From: DATBRC01 sp036560485
GTDB taxonomy: Bacteria > Pseudomonadota > Gammaproteobacteria > Burkholderiales > Burkholderiaceae_D
Direction: 5' to 3'
NCBI GenBank assembly: GCA_036560485.1
Contig: DATBRC010000054.1
Coordinates: forward strand, 1 to 64,000
DNA length: 64,000 nt
Positions 35,605 through 46,080 of the stretch are shown here, piece by piece. The notes beneath the pieces were generated by a model. It saw only the letters and a program-made list of their open reading frames with translations. It made no database searches and was not told where the DNA came from. The translations under genes were made by a program, and so were the position numbers. Every line of letters begins with the position of its first letter. The first letter of the stretch is position 1.

Positions 35605-36624
35605 TCAGGCAGCAATTGATTGCATCCGATTCAACGCCTCCAGCAGGATTGCCGGATCACCTAACGCCAATTTCTTTGAATCTGACAACGTGTGCCGAAA
35701 CGTGCGCGCTCCCGGCATCCCAGCCATCAAGCCCAACATGTGCCGCGTGATGCTGTTGAGCTTCAATCCTCCACCTGCTTGCTTCGTATCGATTGCATTG
35801 CGTGCAAGCTGTGCACGGATATACGGCAACATCGCTTCCAATATTTCAGTGCGTGATTTTATTGGTGCCATATCCTGGTAATAACGTGAATCGAAATCCG
35901 CCATCATGTAAGGGTTGTGATACGCCTCGCGCCCGAGCATCACCCCGTCGATATGTTGCAAATGCAGATCGATTTCCGCCTGTGTCTTGATGCCGCCATT
36001 GATGATGATTTCCAATTGCGGAAATTCTTTCTTGAGCTGATAAGCAAATTCGTATTTGAGCGGCGGTATCTCGCGATTCTCTTTCGGGCTCAAGCCTTTC
36101 AGAATCGCATTGCGTGCATGTACGATAAACGTCCGGCATCCGGCATCGGCAATTGTGCCGACAAAATCGCGAACGAAATCATAGGATTCGGTTTCATCGA
36201 TACCGATGCGATGCTTGACCGTGACATCGATTGATACTGCATCACGCATCGCTTTCACGCAATCAGCCACCAGCTTCGGCTCCGCCATCAGGCAGGCACC
36301 GAATGCGCCTTTTTGCACACGCTCCGAAGGGCAACCACAATTCAAATTGATTTCGTCATAGCCCCATTGTTCGCCGAGCTTGGCGCTCTTTGCTAAATCG
36401 GCTGGTTCACTGCCGCCGAGTTGCAACGCGACAGGATGTTCTTCATCGCTAAAATCAAGATGGCGCGGCACATCGCCATAGATCAACGCACCGGTCGTCA
36501 CCATCTCGGTATACAGCCACGTGTGCCGTGTAATCTGCCGATGAAACACGCGGCAATGGCGATCCGTCCAATCCATCATTGGCGCTACGGAAAGGCGGCG
36601 TGGTTTGTATTGTCTATTGCTCAT
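35605..36624 (-). CDS. dusA: tRNA-dihydrouridine(20/20a) synthase DusA
   Basis: The 339-residue product is an FMN-dependent TIM barrel: RLSVAPMMDWTDRHCRVFHRQ, LNCGCPSERVQKGAFGACLM (catalytic Cys region), VKHRIGID and IINGGIKTQAEID. It reduces uridine 20 in the tRNA D loop. The ATG at 36624 (MSNRQYKPRRLS) matches the family start; the open frame extends 96 codons upstream without homology. It is convergent with the GNAT gene. Confidence 0.9.
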   Translation of the reverse strand: MSNRQYKPRRLSVAPMMDWTDRHCRVFHRQITRHTWLYTEMVTTGALIYGDVPRHLDFSDEEHPVALQLGGSEPADLAKSAKLGEQWGYDEINLNCGCPSERVQKGAFGACLMAEPKLVADCVKAMRDAVSIDVTVKHRIGIDETESYDFVRDFVGTIADAGCRTFIVHARNAILKGLSPKENREIPPLKYEFAYQLKKEFPQLEIIINGGIKTQAEIDLHLQHIDGVMLGREAYHNPYMMADFDSRYYQDMAPIKSRTEILEAMLPYIRAQLARNAIDTKQAGGGLKLNSITRHMLGLMAGMPGARTFRHTLSDSKKLALGDPAILLEALNRMQSIAA

Positions 36625-36814
36625 TAATGAATCTAGCGAATGCCATGTAAATTGCTTGCCAAAGTAATATGCATTATCTGTGCGAAACACTGTGAAGACG
36701 AAGTATACGCAGGATTGCTGTTCTTTGTCTGATCGAATGCCGGTAGCGCTTCTATCGAAAAATCGACAAACGTAATAACATGCCAGATATGTTATTTGAT
36801 AGGGACTGATCGCG

Positions 36815-38137
36815 ATGCCCAGCAAACCCAATACAGAACATTTCTGGATGCCGTTTACAGCCAATCGGCAATTCAAATCCAACCCGCGCATGTTGGCCTC
36901 TGCATCGGGCATGTATTACACCACTGATGACGGACGCAAGATTCTTGATGGCACCGCCGGATTATGGTGTGTCAACGCGGGACACTGCCATCCAAAAATT
37001 GTGGCAGCAATTCAGCAGCAAGCAGCCACCATGGATTATGCACCGACCTTCCAGATTGGACATCCGAAGGTTTTTGAAGCAGCCAGTACGTTAGTGGACA
37101 TTGCTCCGCAAGGTTTGAACCGTGTCTTTTTCTGCAATGACGGATCCGAAGCAGTCGACTCCGCGCTCAAGATTGCGCTGGCTTACCATCGGATGCGCGG
37201 CGACGGTTTGCGTACACGTTTGATCGGGCGCGAACGTGCATATCATGGAGTCGGTTTTGGCGGCATTGCAGTCGGCGGCATTGCGGGCAATCGCAAACAT
37301 TTCGGTCCGACCTTGGCTGGTATCGATCATCTGCGCCATCCTCTTGATATCAGCAGAAATGCATTCACTCGCGGCTTGCCGCAACAAGGGGGCGAGCTAG
37401 CAGACGAGCTCGAACAACGCTTGCTGGCGCTGCACGATCCTGCCACGGTTGCCGCAGTGATTGTGGAACCTATCCAGGGGTCCACCGGCGTGATTCTTCC
37501 ACCGCAAGGTTATTTACAAAAGCTGCGTGCGATTTGCGACAAGCACGGCATCCTGTTGATTTTTGATGAAGTCATTACCGGCTTCGGGCGTTTAGGTGCT
37601 GCCTTCGCTGCCGATTATTTCAGCGTGCTGCCGGATATGATCATCTGCGCTAAAGGGTTGACCAACGCTGCAGTACCGATGGGTGCGGTGATTGTGAAAC
37701 AGGAAATTCATGATGCATTCATGAACGCAGCAGCAGACGGAGCAATTGAGCTGTACCACGGCTATACCTATAGCGGCCACCCGCTCGCTTCTGCCGCGAT
37801 GTTAGCGACAATGGATGTCTACAGGGAAGAACAATTATTCAAACGCGCCGCCGACATCGCACCTTATTTTGAAGATGCTGCGCATAGCTTGAAAGGCTTG
37901 CCCTATGTAAAAGATGTACGTAATTTGGGGCTGGTGTGCGGCATTGAATTGGAAGGCATACCGGGCAAGCCAACTGCCCGTGCCTTCGATGTATTTCTCA
38001 AATGCTTTTGGGAGAAAGGTGTATTGATTCGCACCACAGGTGACATCATTGCGTTGTCACCGCCGTTGATTATCGACAAAGCACAAATCGATCAATTGTT
38101 CAGTGCAATCGCAGATGCGTTGAAGGAACTAAGCTAA
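36815..38137 (+). CDS. class III omega-aminotransferase (beta-alanine/omega-amino acid:pyruvate type)
   Basis: The 440-residue product is a class III PLP enzyme. It has HFWMPFTANRQFKSNPRML near the start, FFCNDGSEAVDSALKIALAY, RERAYHGVGFGGIAVGGI, LIFDEVITGFGRLG, and PLP Lys in ICAKGLTNAAVPMGAVIV. The N-terminal WMPFT segment and overall length fit omega-amino acid:pyruvate transaminases, which convert beta-alanine or similar amines. The exact amine donor cannot be told from sequence alone. The gene stands alone, divergent from dusA. Confidence 0.85.
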   Translation: MPSKPNTEHFWMPFTANRQFKSNPRMLASASGMYYTTDDGRKILDGTAGLWCVNAGHCHPKIVAAIQQQAATMDYAPTFQIGHPKVFEAASTLVDIAPQGLNRVFFCNDGSEAVDSALKIALAYHRMRGDGLRTRLIGRERAYHGVGFGGIAVGGIAGNRKHFGPTLAGIDHLRHPLDISRNAFTRGLPQQGGELADELEQRLLALHDPATVAAVIVEPIQGSTGVILPPQGYLQKLRAICDKHGILLIFDEVITGFGRLGAAFAADYFSVLPDMIICAKGLTNAAVPMGAVIVKQEIHDAFMNAAADGAIELYHGYTYSGHPLASAAMLATMDVYREEQLFKRAADIAPYFEDAAHSLKGLPYVKDVRNLGLVCGIELEGIPGKPTARAFDVFLKCFWEKGVLIRTTGDIIALSPPLIIDKAQIDQLFSAIADALKELS

Positions 38138-38149
38138 CTACTCAACACA

Positions 38150-38205
38150 ATAAAAAACCCGTCGTTCCAAACTGCCTGCATCAGCAATCAAGAGACAACG
38201 GGTTT
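38150..38205 (-). terminator. terminator of the rimP-typA gene set
   Basis: AAACCCGT at 38155-38162 pairs with ACGGGTTT at 38198-38205. On the minus strand the stem is followed by TTTTTTATTG, an intrinsic terminator about 40 bp after the typA stop. The 35-base loop is unusually long. Confidence 0.65.
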
Positions 38206-38243
38206 CATTACGTGGCTGCGCGCCATGCAATGTATTTGCAAAT

Positions 38244-40079
38244 TTATGCTGCGTCGCGTGACGCCTTTTTACGCTCGTGTTCTTTCAAATAACGCTTGCG
38301 CAGACGAATGCTCTTCGGCGTGATCTCGACCAATTCATCATCATCGATAAATTCAACTGCATATTCCAGCGATAATTGAACTGGTGGCACCAGGCGCACT
38401 GCTTCATCAGTACCGGAAGCACGCACGTTGGTCAGTTGCTTGCCCTTGATCGGATTGACAACCAAGTCATTGTCGCGTGAATGAATGCCGATGATCATGC
38501 CTTCGTACACTGGATCATTGTGTACAACAAACATGCGGCCACGGTCTTGCAGCTTCCAGATAGCATAGGCAACTGCCTGCCCATCGTCTTGCGAAACCAA
38601 TACGCCGTTACGACGGCCTGCCATCTCGCCTTTGGATGTATCAACTGGTGCGTACTCATCAAAGATATGGCTCATCAAACCTGTACCGCGAGTCAATGTC
38701 ATGAACTCGCCCTGGAAGCCGATCAAGCCACGCGCTGGGATTCGATACTCCAGACGAACACGACCTTTGCCATCGGACTCCATATTCTGCAAGTCACCGC
38801 GGCGGCGGCCCAATTCTTCCATGACGCCGCCTTGGTTGACTTCTTCAATATCGACTGAGAGCAGTTCATATGGCTCATGACGCACGCCATCAACCATCTT
38901 GAATACGACGCGTGGACGCGATACAGCCAATTCAAAACCTTCGCGGCGCATATTCTCGATCAAGATTGTCAGGTGTAATTCGCCACGGCCGGAGACTTCA
39001 AAAATCGTGTCATCATCGGTTGGCGCCACGCGCAATGCGACGTTGGATTTCAATTCACGATCGAGGCGGTCACGCAATTGACGGCTGGTGACGAACTTGC
39101 CTTCGCGTCCTGCCAATGGCGAATTATTGACCATGAAGTTCATCGTCAAGGTCGGCTCATCGACGGTCAGCATCGGCAACGCATCCGGCTTGTCTGGTGA
39201 GCATACTGTCGAACCAATGCCGATCTCGTCAATACCGTTGATCAGCACGATATCGCCGGCTTGAGCTTCATCGACCAACACACGCTCCAACCCTTTGAAT
39301 TTCAATACTTGATTGATGCGTGCCTTGAATGGTGTCGAGTCAGGCCCATTCATGATCACCACGTCTTGCAATGCCTTGACACGGCCACGGCTGATACGGC
39401 CGATACCGATTTTGCCAACGTAAGAAGAATAATCCAGGGAAGTAATTTGCAATTGCAGCGGGCCATCCGGATTGTCATCACGCACCGGGACATACTGCAA
39501 TATCGCTTCGAACAATGGCGTCATGTCGCCTTCACGCACCGTTGGGTCAAGACTTGCATAGCCATTCAATGCCGATGCATACACGACCGGAAAATCCAAT
39601 TGCTCGTCGGTTGCACCGAGTTTGTCAAACAGTTCAAATGTCGCATTGATTGCCCAATCCGGACGTGCGCCCGGGCGATCGATTTTGTTAATCACGACGA
39701 TCGGCTTCAATCCCAGAGCCAATGCCTTGCGCGTCACAAAACGGGTCTGCGGCATCGGGCCTTCCTGTGCATCGACCAGCAACAGCACGCTATCGACCAT
39801 CGACAACACGCGCTCTACTTCGCCGCCAAAGTCGGCATGGCCCGGTGTATCGACGATATTGATGTGCGTGCCTTGGTATTCAACTGCGCAGTTTTTCGCC
39901 AGAATGGTGATACCACGTTCCTTTTCAAGATCATTGGAATCCATCACGCGCGTTTCAACCTGCTGGTTTTCGCGGAAGGTGCCGGATTGACGCAATAGCT
40001 TGTCGACGAGAGTCGTTTTGCCATGGTCAACGTGAGCGATGATGGCGATGTTACGGATAGCGCGTTTTGAATTTGACAT
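38244..40079 (-). CDS. typA: ribosome-associated GTPase TypA/BipA
   Basis: The 611-residue product is a translational GTPase: NIAIIAHVDHGKTTLVDKLL, the RGITI switch, DTPGHADFGGEVER and VVINKIDRPGARPDW. EF-G-like domains III and V and the BipA C-terminal domain (YRIPARGLIGFQGEFMTLTRGTG) follow. It binds the ribosome like EF-G and acts in 50S assembly and stress adaptation. It lies after truB on the same strand, 136 bp downstream. Confidence 0.95.
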   Translation of the reverse strand: MSNSKRAIRNIAIIAHVDHGKTTLVDKLLRQSGTFRENQQVETRVMDSNDLEKERGITILAKNCAVEYQGTHINIVDTPGHADFGGEVERVLSMVDSVLLLVDAQEGPMPQTRFVTRKALALGLKPIVVINKIDRPGARPDWAINATFELFDKLGATDEQLDFPVVYASALNGYASLDPTVREGDMTPLFEAILQYVPVRDDNPDGPLQLQITSLDYSSYVGKIGIGRISRGRVKALQDVVIMNGPDSTPFKARINQVLKFKGLERVLVDEAQAGDIVLINGIDEIGIGSTVCSPDKPDALPMLTVDEPTLTMNFMVNNSPLAGREGKFVTSRQLRDRLDRELKSNVALRVAPTDDDTIFEVSGRGELHLTILIENMRREGFELAVSRPRVVFKMVDGVRHEPYELLSVDIEEVNQGGVMEELGRRRGDLQNMESDGKGRVRLEYRIPARGLIGFQGEFMTLTRGTGLMSHIFDEYAPVDTSKGEMAGRRNGVLVSQDDGQAVAYAIWKLQDRGRMFVVHNDPVYEGMIIGIHSRDNDLVVNPIKGKQLTNVRASGTDEAVRLVPPVQLSLEYAVEFIDDDELVEITPKSIRLRKRYLKEHERKKASRDAA

Positions 40080-40215
40080 GATCTTGGTAAGCAGATTTCG
40101 GGAAACCGGCTATTATAGCATGGTGCGGCGAGTAAAATTGGAAAAAGCCTTGAATTTCAAAGAGTTGCTTAGCATTTCCACTGTCCAAATGGCCGAATGG
40201 CTATACCAGCAACTT

Positions 40216-41151
40216 TCAAATAGCTTCAGTGGCCACAAGCCGTTCAGGGGCAAGCACGTCAAATTCTTGCAATTGGGCAGTGCCAAGCAAACGTTGATCC
40301 GAGGCACGATACACTTTGACCCGCCCTTCTATGGCAGAGGCTGACATACCCTCTTTGCCCAATGCCAATCGCTGTCCATGCAAAAAGCGCTGCGCCAATT
40401 CATCGGATAAGTTTACCTGTGGAAAGGAAGAGAGCAACGCATCGATGGGCGCCAACGCTTGCACACGCTCTGATTCCGGAATTTCTGCGAAAGCATCAAG
40501 AGTCACCGCTCGATCTATCTTTAAAGATCCGACTTGCGTACGGCGTAAAGCTTTCAAATGAGCACCGCAGCCCAAGACAACGCCAATGTCCTCACCAAGC
40601 ACGCGAATATAAGTACCTTTGCTGCATTGAACTCGCAATGTTAAAAAAGGGGCTTGGTATTCAAGAAATTCAAGCTGATGGATCGTCACTCCACGCGCTT
40701 CACGCACCAATGTGACGCCAGCGCGTGCATATTCATAGAGTGGTTTGCCATCACGTTTTAGTGCGGAGTACATGGGTGGAACTTGCTCGATCTCACCGCG
40801 GAATTGAGCCAAAACCGATTCGATGTTTTCACGCGTAACATTGACCTCGCGCGTTTCAATAATTTCGCCTTCGGTATCACCTGTCGTCGTCTTGACACCA
40901 AGATGGACGATCGTTTCGTAAGTCTTGTCGGCATCCAGCAAGTCTTGCGCAAATTTCGTCGCTTCGCCAAAGCACAAAGGCAACAAGCCTGTGGCAAATG
41001 GATCCAGCGTGCCGGTATGTCCTGCCTTCTTTGCATTTAACAGCCGCTTGACCTTGACCAGCGCATCGTTGCTGGAATGACCTGCCGCTTTATCTAAAAG
41101 CAAGACGCCATTAATGGGCAAGCGGATTTTTTTCTGTTGAGATGTGACCAT
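40216..41151 (-). CDS. truB: tRNA pseudouridine(55) synthase TruB
   Basis: The 311-residue product has INGVLLLDKAAGHSSNDAL, AGHTGTLDPFATGLLPLCFGEATKF (catalytic Asp in GTLDP), and the C-terminal TruB/PUA-like region. It makes the universal pseudouridine 55 of the T loop. It follows rbfA in the nusA-infB operon, 39 bp apart, the classic order. Confidence 0.95.
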   Translation of the reverse strand: MVTSQQKKIRLPINGVLLLDKAAGHSSNDALVKVKRLLNAKKAGHTGTLDPFATGLLPLCFGEATKFAQDLLDADKTYETIVHLGVKTTTGDTEGEIIETREVNVTRENIESVLAQFRGEIEQVPPMYSALKRDGKPLYEYARAGVTLVREARGVTIHQLEFLEYQAPFLTLRVQCSKGTYIRVLGEDIGVVLGCGAHLKALRRTQVGSLKIDRAVTLDAFAEIPESERVQALAPIDALLSSFPQVNLSDELAQRFLHGQRLALGKEGMSASAIEGRVKVYRASDQRLLGTAQLQEFDVLAPERLVATEAI

Positions 41152-41190
41152 GCTGGAACGCAGTTGGAAATAAGAGCGGTCAAGCCGCGC

Positions 41191-41574
41191 TTACTCTGCA
41201 TCCTTGGCGCGAGTGGAATTTGCTTCGTCAATCAGCTTGGATAACTCCATGCCGCGTGCAGTCGATGTATCGTGCACGAAATGCAATTCCGGCAGAGTAT
41301 GAATGGTCAAACGGCGTCCCAGCTGACCGCGAATAAAACCGGAAGCCTGGCTCAAGCCATTCACCGTATTTTTTATCGCTTCCTTGTTATCGTTCAACAT
41401 GGTGAAAAACACCTTGGCGTGCGCGTAATCAGGCGTAATTTGCACTTCAGTGATGGTGACCATGCCAACGCGCGGATCTTTCAGCTCGAACGCAATGATC
41501 TCCGCCAGATCACGCTGGATCTGATCGGCGACACGCAAACCGCGTGCGGGAATGGTTTTACTGTGCTTGGCCAT
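41191..41574 (-). CDS. rbfA: ribosome-binding factor A
   Basis: The 127-residue KH-fold product has RGLRVADQIQRDLAEIIAFELKDPRVGMVTITEVQITPDYAHAKVFFT. It binds the 30S subunit near helix 1 of 16S rRNA and helps its final maturation. The ATG at 41574 (MAKHSKTIPARG) is preferred; 17 upstream in-frame codons lack family sequence. It lies between infB and truB. Confidence 0.93.
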   Translation of the reverse strand: MAKHSKTIPARGLRVADQIQRDLAEIIAFELKDPRVGMVTITEVQITPDYAHAKVFFTMLNDNKEAIKNTVNGLSQASGFIRGQLGRRLTIHTLPELHFVHDTSTARGMELSKLIDEANSTRAKDAE

Positions 41575-41648
41575 TATATTGAAATTGATTCCGTATCTTG
41601 AGTGCTTTTGATGAGCGAGTGTCAATACACTTGCTCATCAAAACCAGA

Positions 41649-44471
41649 TCACAAAGTACGGGCGACTTCCTGAACTTCAAACACTTCCAATTGATCGCCT
41701 TCCTGGATTTCATTGAAGTTCTTCAGTGACAAGCCGCACTCAAAGCCCGCCTTCACTTCTTTCACGTCATCCTTGAAGCGCTTGAGAGAATCGATTTCGC
41801 CGGTCCATATCACAACATTGTTGCGCAACAGACGGACTGACGAACCGCGCTTGACCACGCCATCCAATACGAAGCAACCTGCAATCGCGCCAACCTTGCT
41901 GACCATAATAACCTGGCGAATTTCCACCAAGCCCAATGCCTGTTCGCGTTTTTCAGGCGCCAGCATGCCGGACATCGCTGCCTTGACCTCATCTACAGCA
42001 TCGTAAATGATGTTGTAGTAACGGATGTCGATGCCATTGGCTTCAGCCAATTTGCGAGCGGATGCATCGGCACGGGTATTAAAGCCGATGATGACTGCTT
42101 TGGATGCCAATGCCAGATTGACGTCCGACTCACTGATGCCGCCCACCGCAGCGTGCACGATTTGCACACGCACTTCACTGGTAGACAATTTTTGCATCGA
42201 ATGCACCAACGCTTCTTGCGAACCTTGCACGTCGGTCTTGATGATCAATGCGAGGTTTTTGACTTCGCCTTCGGCCATCTGATCGAACATGTTTTCCAAC
42301 TTGGCGGCTTGCTGCTTGGCGAGCTTCACATCGCGGAATTTACCTTGACGGAACAAACCGATTTCACGCGCTTTGCGCTCATCCGCCATCACCATGACTT
42401 CTTCGCCGGCTGCCGGCACTTCCGTCAAACCTTGAATCTCAACAGGGATCGACGGACCAGCCTCGCTGATGCTCTTGCCGTTCTCATCCAGCATCGCGCG
42501 TACACGGCCGTATGATGAACCAGCCAGCACTACATCACCACGCTTCAAGGTTCCGGATTGCACCAGGATCGTTGCGACAGGACCACGCCCTTTATCGAGC
42601 TTGGCTTCCACCACCAAACCTTTGGCAGGAGAATCAACCGGTGCTTTCAACTCCAACACTTCTGCCTGCAACAATACGTTTTCAAGCAACGCATCAATGC
42701 CTTGGCCGGTCTTGGCTGATACCGGCACAAACGGTGAATCACCACCGTATTCTTCCGGCACAACTTGTTCAGCAACCAATTCTTGCGTCACGCGATCCTG
42801 ATTGGCACCCGGCTTGTCGATTTTGTTGATCGCGACAACAAGTGGCACACCCGCTGCCTTCGCATGTGCAATCGCTTCTTTCGTTTGCGGCATCACGCCA
42901 TCGTCCGCTGCGACAACCAGAATCACGATATCGGTCGCCTTCGCGCCACGTGCACGCATTGCGGTAAACGCTTCGTGACCTGGGGTATCGAGGAAAGTGA
43001 TCATGCCGCGCGGCGTTTCAACGTGATAAGCGCCGATGTGCTGCGTAATACCGCCGGCTTCGCCGGATGCCACTTTGGCGCGACGGATGTAATCGAGTAA
43101 AGAAGTTTTACCGTGGTCGACGTGGCCCATCACGGTAACGACTGGAGCGCGCGACAGCGATTCCGCATCTGCATGCGCCGTTCCTTCTTCCAACAAGGCT
43201 TCAGGATCATCCAGTTTCGCTGCATGTGCCTTGTGGCCCATTTCCTCGACGAGAATCATTGCCGTTTCTTGATCCAGCACTTGATTGATGGTGACCATCT
43301 GGCCCAGCTTCATCAAATGCTTGATCACTTCTGAAGCCTTCACTGACATCTTGTGCGCCAATTCTGCGACAGTAATTGTCTCCGGCACATAAATATCCTT
43401 GACGACAGCCTCGGTCGGCGCCTGGAAATTTGTTTCGCGCTCTTCCTCATGTGAAGTATGGCGACGGCCTTTAGGGCCACTACGCCACCCTTCACGTCCG
43501 CCACCCGGAGTAGCGCCTCGCGTTTTCATCCCGAGACCGCGCTTTTTCGCTGCTTCGTCTTGCCATGTTGATGAGACATTTGCCGACTTGATCGACTTCT
43601 TGTCTGCAACGCTCGGCTTCTTCTCTTCTTTTTTCTCACCAACTTTTTTGTCAGTCGGCTTATGCAAAGTTCCCTCGGCCGCTTTGGTTGCCGCTTTCGC
43701 TACAACTGAAACTGGAGCAGGAGCCGGCTCTGATGCCTTCACCGCCTTGCGCGGAGCACTCATCATCGCTTTAATTTGCGCGACTTCATCGGCCACAACT
43801 TTACGTGCGACTTCAGTAGCAGCCGCTTTCTCTGATGCGTCCTTGGCTACCTGAACTGCTTTTTTCTTGGTTTCTTCTGCGACAACGCGTTTTTTCTCAA
43901 CCGCAACGGATTCTCCAGCCGAAGAGGCAGGCGTATCTGCCACAGCCTTTTCAGCCTCACGCTCAGCTTTTTTTGCTGCTTTTGCTTGCGCTGCTTTTTC
44001 CGCCTCAAGTTTGGCAAGGCGTTCTTGTTTTTCGTGTAAATCAGCTTCCTGGCGGGCGATCAATTCAGCTTGGCGACGCGCCTCATCTGCACGACGTGCA
44101 ATCTCTGCCTCGTCAAGAATAGCTGCCGGTGCGGCCGCTTTCGCAGGAGCCTCTTCAGCTGCAGGCTCATCACGTTTGATGAACGTACGCTTTTTACGCA
44201 CTTCGACCTGGATCGTGCGTGACTTGCCTGTTGCGTCAGCCTGCTTGATTTCGGTCGTCTCTTTACGAGTCAACGTAATTTTTTTCTTTTCGCCTTCAGG
44301 CGCAGTGCCGTGCGCACGGCGCAAATGACCAAGGAGTTTGTCCTTGTCTTCCTTCGACAGTGAATCTGACACCGTGCTTTTTTGAACGCCGGCGGCACGC
44401 AACTGCGTCAGCAGCAAGTCTGCTGGCATCTTCAGTTCCGTGGCAAATTGGGCTACGTTGTTACTCGCCAT
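41649..44471 (-). CDS. infB: translation initiation factor IF-2
   Basis: The 940-residue product has an N-terminal IF2N domain (VAQFATELKMPADLLLTQLRAAG) and a long Lys/Ala/Glu-rich linker. The second IF2N (PETITVAELAHKMSVKASEVIKHLMKLG) follows, then the G domain VTVMGHVDHGKTSLLDYIRRA, DTPGHEAFTAMRARG, VVAINKIDKPGAN. Domains for binding fMet-tRNA end the protein. It positions initiator tRNA on the 30S subunit. It starts 49 bp after nusA. Confidence 0.96.
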   Translation of the reverse strand: MASNNVAQFATELKMPADLLLTQLRAAGVQKSTVSDSLSKEDKDKLLGHLRRAHGTAPEGEKKKITLTRKETTEIKQADATGKSRTIQVEVRKKRTFIKRDEPAAEEAPAKAAAPAAILDEAEIARRADEARRQAELIARQEADLHEKQERLAKLEAEKAAQAKAAKKAEREAEKAVADTPASSAGESVAVEKKRVVAEETKKKAVQVAKDASEKAAATEVARKVVADEVAQIKAMMSAPRKAVKASEPAPAPVSVVAKAATKAAEGTLHKPTDKKVGEKKEEKKPSVADKKSIKSANVSSTWQDEAAKKRGLGMKTRGATPGGGREGWRSGPKGRRHTSHEEERETNFQAPTEAVVKDIYVPETITVAELAHKMSVKASEVIKHLMKLGQMVTINQVLDQETAMILVEEMGHKAHAAKLDDPEALLEEGTAHADAESLSRAPVVTVMGHVDHGKTSLLDYIRRAKVASGEAGGITQHIGAYHVETPRGMITFLDTPGHEAFTAMRARGAKATDIVILVVAADDGVMPQTKEAIAHAKAAGVPLVVAINKIDKPGANQDRVTQELVAEQVVPEEYGGDSPFVPVSAKTGQGIDALLENVLLQAEVLELKAPVDSPAKGLVVEAKLDKGRGPVATILVQSGTLKRGDVVLAGSSYGRVRAMLDENGKSISEAGPSIPVEIQGLTEVPAAGEEVMVMADERKAREIGLFRQGKFRDVKLAKQQAAKLENMFDQMAEGEVKNLALIIKTDVQGSQEALVHSMQKLSTSEVRVQIVHAAVGGISESDVNLALASKAVIIGFNTRADASARKLAEANGIDIRYYNIIYDAVDEVKAAMSGMLAPEKREQALGLVEIRQVIMVSKVGAIAGCFVLDGVVKRGSSVRLLRNNVVIWTGEIDSLKRFKDDVKEVKAGFECGLSLKNFNEIQEGDQLEVFEVQEVARTL

Positions 44472-44520
44472 TCAATCCTCTTTTCTATGTGACGCGTTGG
44501 ATGACATAAGACTTTGCAGA

Positions 44521-46080
44521 TTATTTAACTTCCGCAAGACTCCACGCCTTGGCTTGCAACGCCTTGGCGCGGTCATCGTATTTTGCATCGATGAACTTCA
44601 TCTCTTCATCGCTCACATCTTTAAATTCATCTTCAATCAATTGACGTGCGCGTTCCGTGGATAATGCCAAAATAGCGCCGAATTCGTCATATGCAAGGCC
44701 GGCAAATGCATCCACGGTTTTAATTCCTGCCAAGCCCAACTTGCCTGCCGTAACACGATCCATGCCATCGAGATTGACCAATGCATCATCCATGCCTTCC
44801 AGGCCTTCTTCGGATGCAATTGCTTCGGTTACCAAGGCGTCGCGTGCACGATTACGCAATTCATTGACCGTATCCTCGTCAAACGATTCGATTTCCAGCA
44901 TTTCGTTGATTGGCACGTAAGCAATTTCTTCCAGGCTGGCAAAACCTTCTTCAACCAAAATATCAGCAACTTCCTGGTCAACGTCTAGTTTTTCCATGAA
45001 CAATGCACGGATCACAGCGGTTTCGACAGCGGATTTATCAGCTGATTCTTCAGCTGTCATGATATTGATTTGCCAGCCGGTCAATTCCGCCGCCAAACGC
45101 ACGTTTTGACCGCCACGGCCGATTGCAATCGCGAGATTTTCTTCATCGACAACCACATCCATCGCATGCTTTTCTTCATCAACCATGATCGACGATACGT
45201 TTGCAGGTGCCAATGCGCCAATGACAAACTGCGCCGGATCTTCCGACCACAACACAATATCCACACGCTCACCGCCCAACTCGCCGGTCACCGCTTGTAC
45301 GCGCGAGCCGCGCATACCGACACATGTGCCGATCGGATCAATCCGCTTGTCACTTGTGAATACAGCGATTTTGGCACGCACGCCAGGATCGCGCGCTGCC
45401 GATTTGACCTCGAGCAGACCTTGCTCAATCTCTGGAACTTCCAGTTCGAACAACTTCATGATGAATTCTGGCGCAGTCCGCGAAAGAATGACTTGTGGTC
45501 CGCGTGCATTGCGATCGATACGTAAAATGTAAGCGCGAACACGATCGCCAATGCGCAGATTTTCCTTTGGAATCATTTGATCGCGCGGCAAGCGCGCTTC
45601 AATTTTCCCCGACTCAACAATGGCATCGCCACGTTCCATGCGCTTGATCGTTCCAGTCACCAGCGAATCGCCGCGCTCGAGGAAATCAGCCAAAATCTGT
45701 TCGCGCTCGGCATCACGAATGCGCTGCAAAACAACTTGCTTGGTGTCCTGTGCAAAGCGACGGCCAAAGTCCACCGACTCGACCGGCTCTTCGATGTGGT
45801 CATCCACTTCGATATCAGGAATTTGCTCAACCGCTTCAAAATGCAGAATCTCCTGATCAGGCATTTGCAGACCGGCCTCATCAGGAACCACATGCCAGCG
45901 ACGGAAAGTTTCGAATTCACCAGTCTCGCGATCGATCGCAACACGAATATCGACTTCGCCTTCGTATCGCTTCTTGGTCGCCTGGGCGAGCGCGTGTTCA
46001 AGCGCCCCGAAGACGACATCTTTATCGACATTTTTTTCGCGCGCTAGCGCATCAACCAACAATAAAACTTCGCGACTCAT
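44521..46080 (-). CDS. nusA: transcription termination/antitermination factor NusA
   Basis: The 519-residue product has the N-terminal polymerase-binding domain (MSREVLLLVDALAREKNVDKDVVFGALE) and S1 (GDSLVTGTIKRMERGDAIVE). KH1/KH2 follow (CVGMRGSRVQAVTGELGGERVDIVLW, AIGRGGQNVRLAAELTGW), with two acidic C-terminal repeats. It modulates pausing, termination and rRNA antitermination. Its ATG overlaps the rimP stop by 4 bp, so translation is coupled. Confidence 0.96.
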   Translation of the reverse strand: MSREVLLLVDALAREKNVDKDVVFGALEHALAQATKKRYEGEVDIRVAIDRETGEFETFRRWHVVPDEAGLQMPDQEILHFEAVEQIPDIEVDDHIEEPVESVDFGRRFAQDTKQVVLQRIRDAEREQILADFLERGDSLVTGTIKRMERGDAIVESGKIEARLPRDQMIPKENLRIGDRVRAYILRIDRNARGPQVILSRTAPEFIMKLFELEVPEIEQGLLEVKSAARDPGVRAKIAVFTSDKRIDPIGTCVGMRGSRVQAVTGELGGERVDIVLWSEDPAQFVIGALAPANVSSIMVDEEKHAMDVVVDEENLAIAIGRGGQNVRLAAELTGWQINIMTAEESADKSAVETAVIRALFMEKLDVDQEVADILVEEGFASLEEIAYVPINEMLEIESFDEDTVNELRNRARDALVTEAIASEEGLEGMDDALVNLDGMDRVTAGKLGLAGIKTVDAFAGLAYDEFGAILALSTERARQLIEDEFKDVSDEEMKFIDAKYDDRAKALQAKAWSLAEVK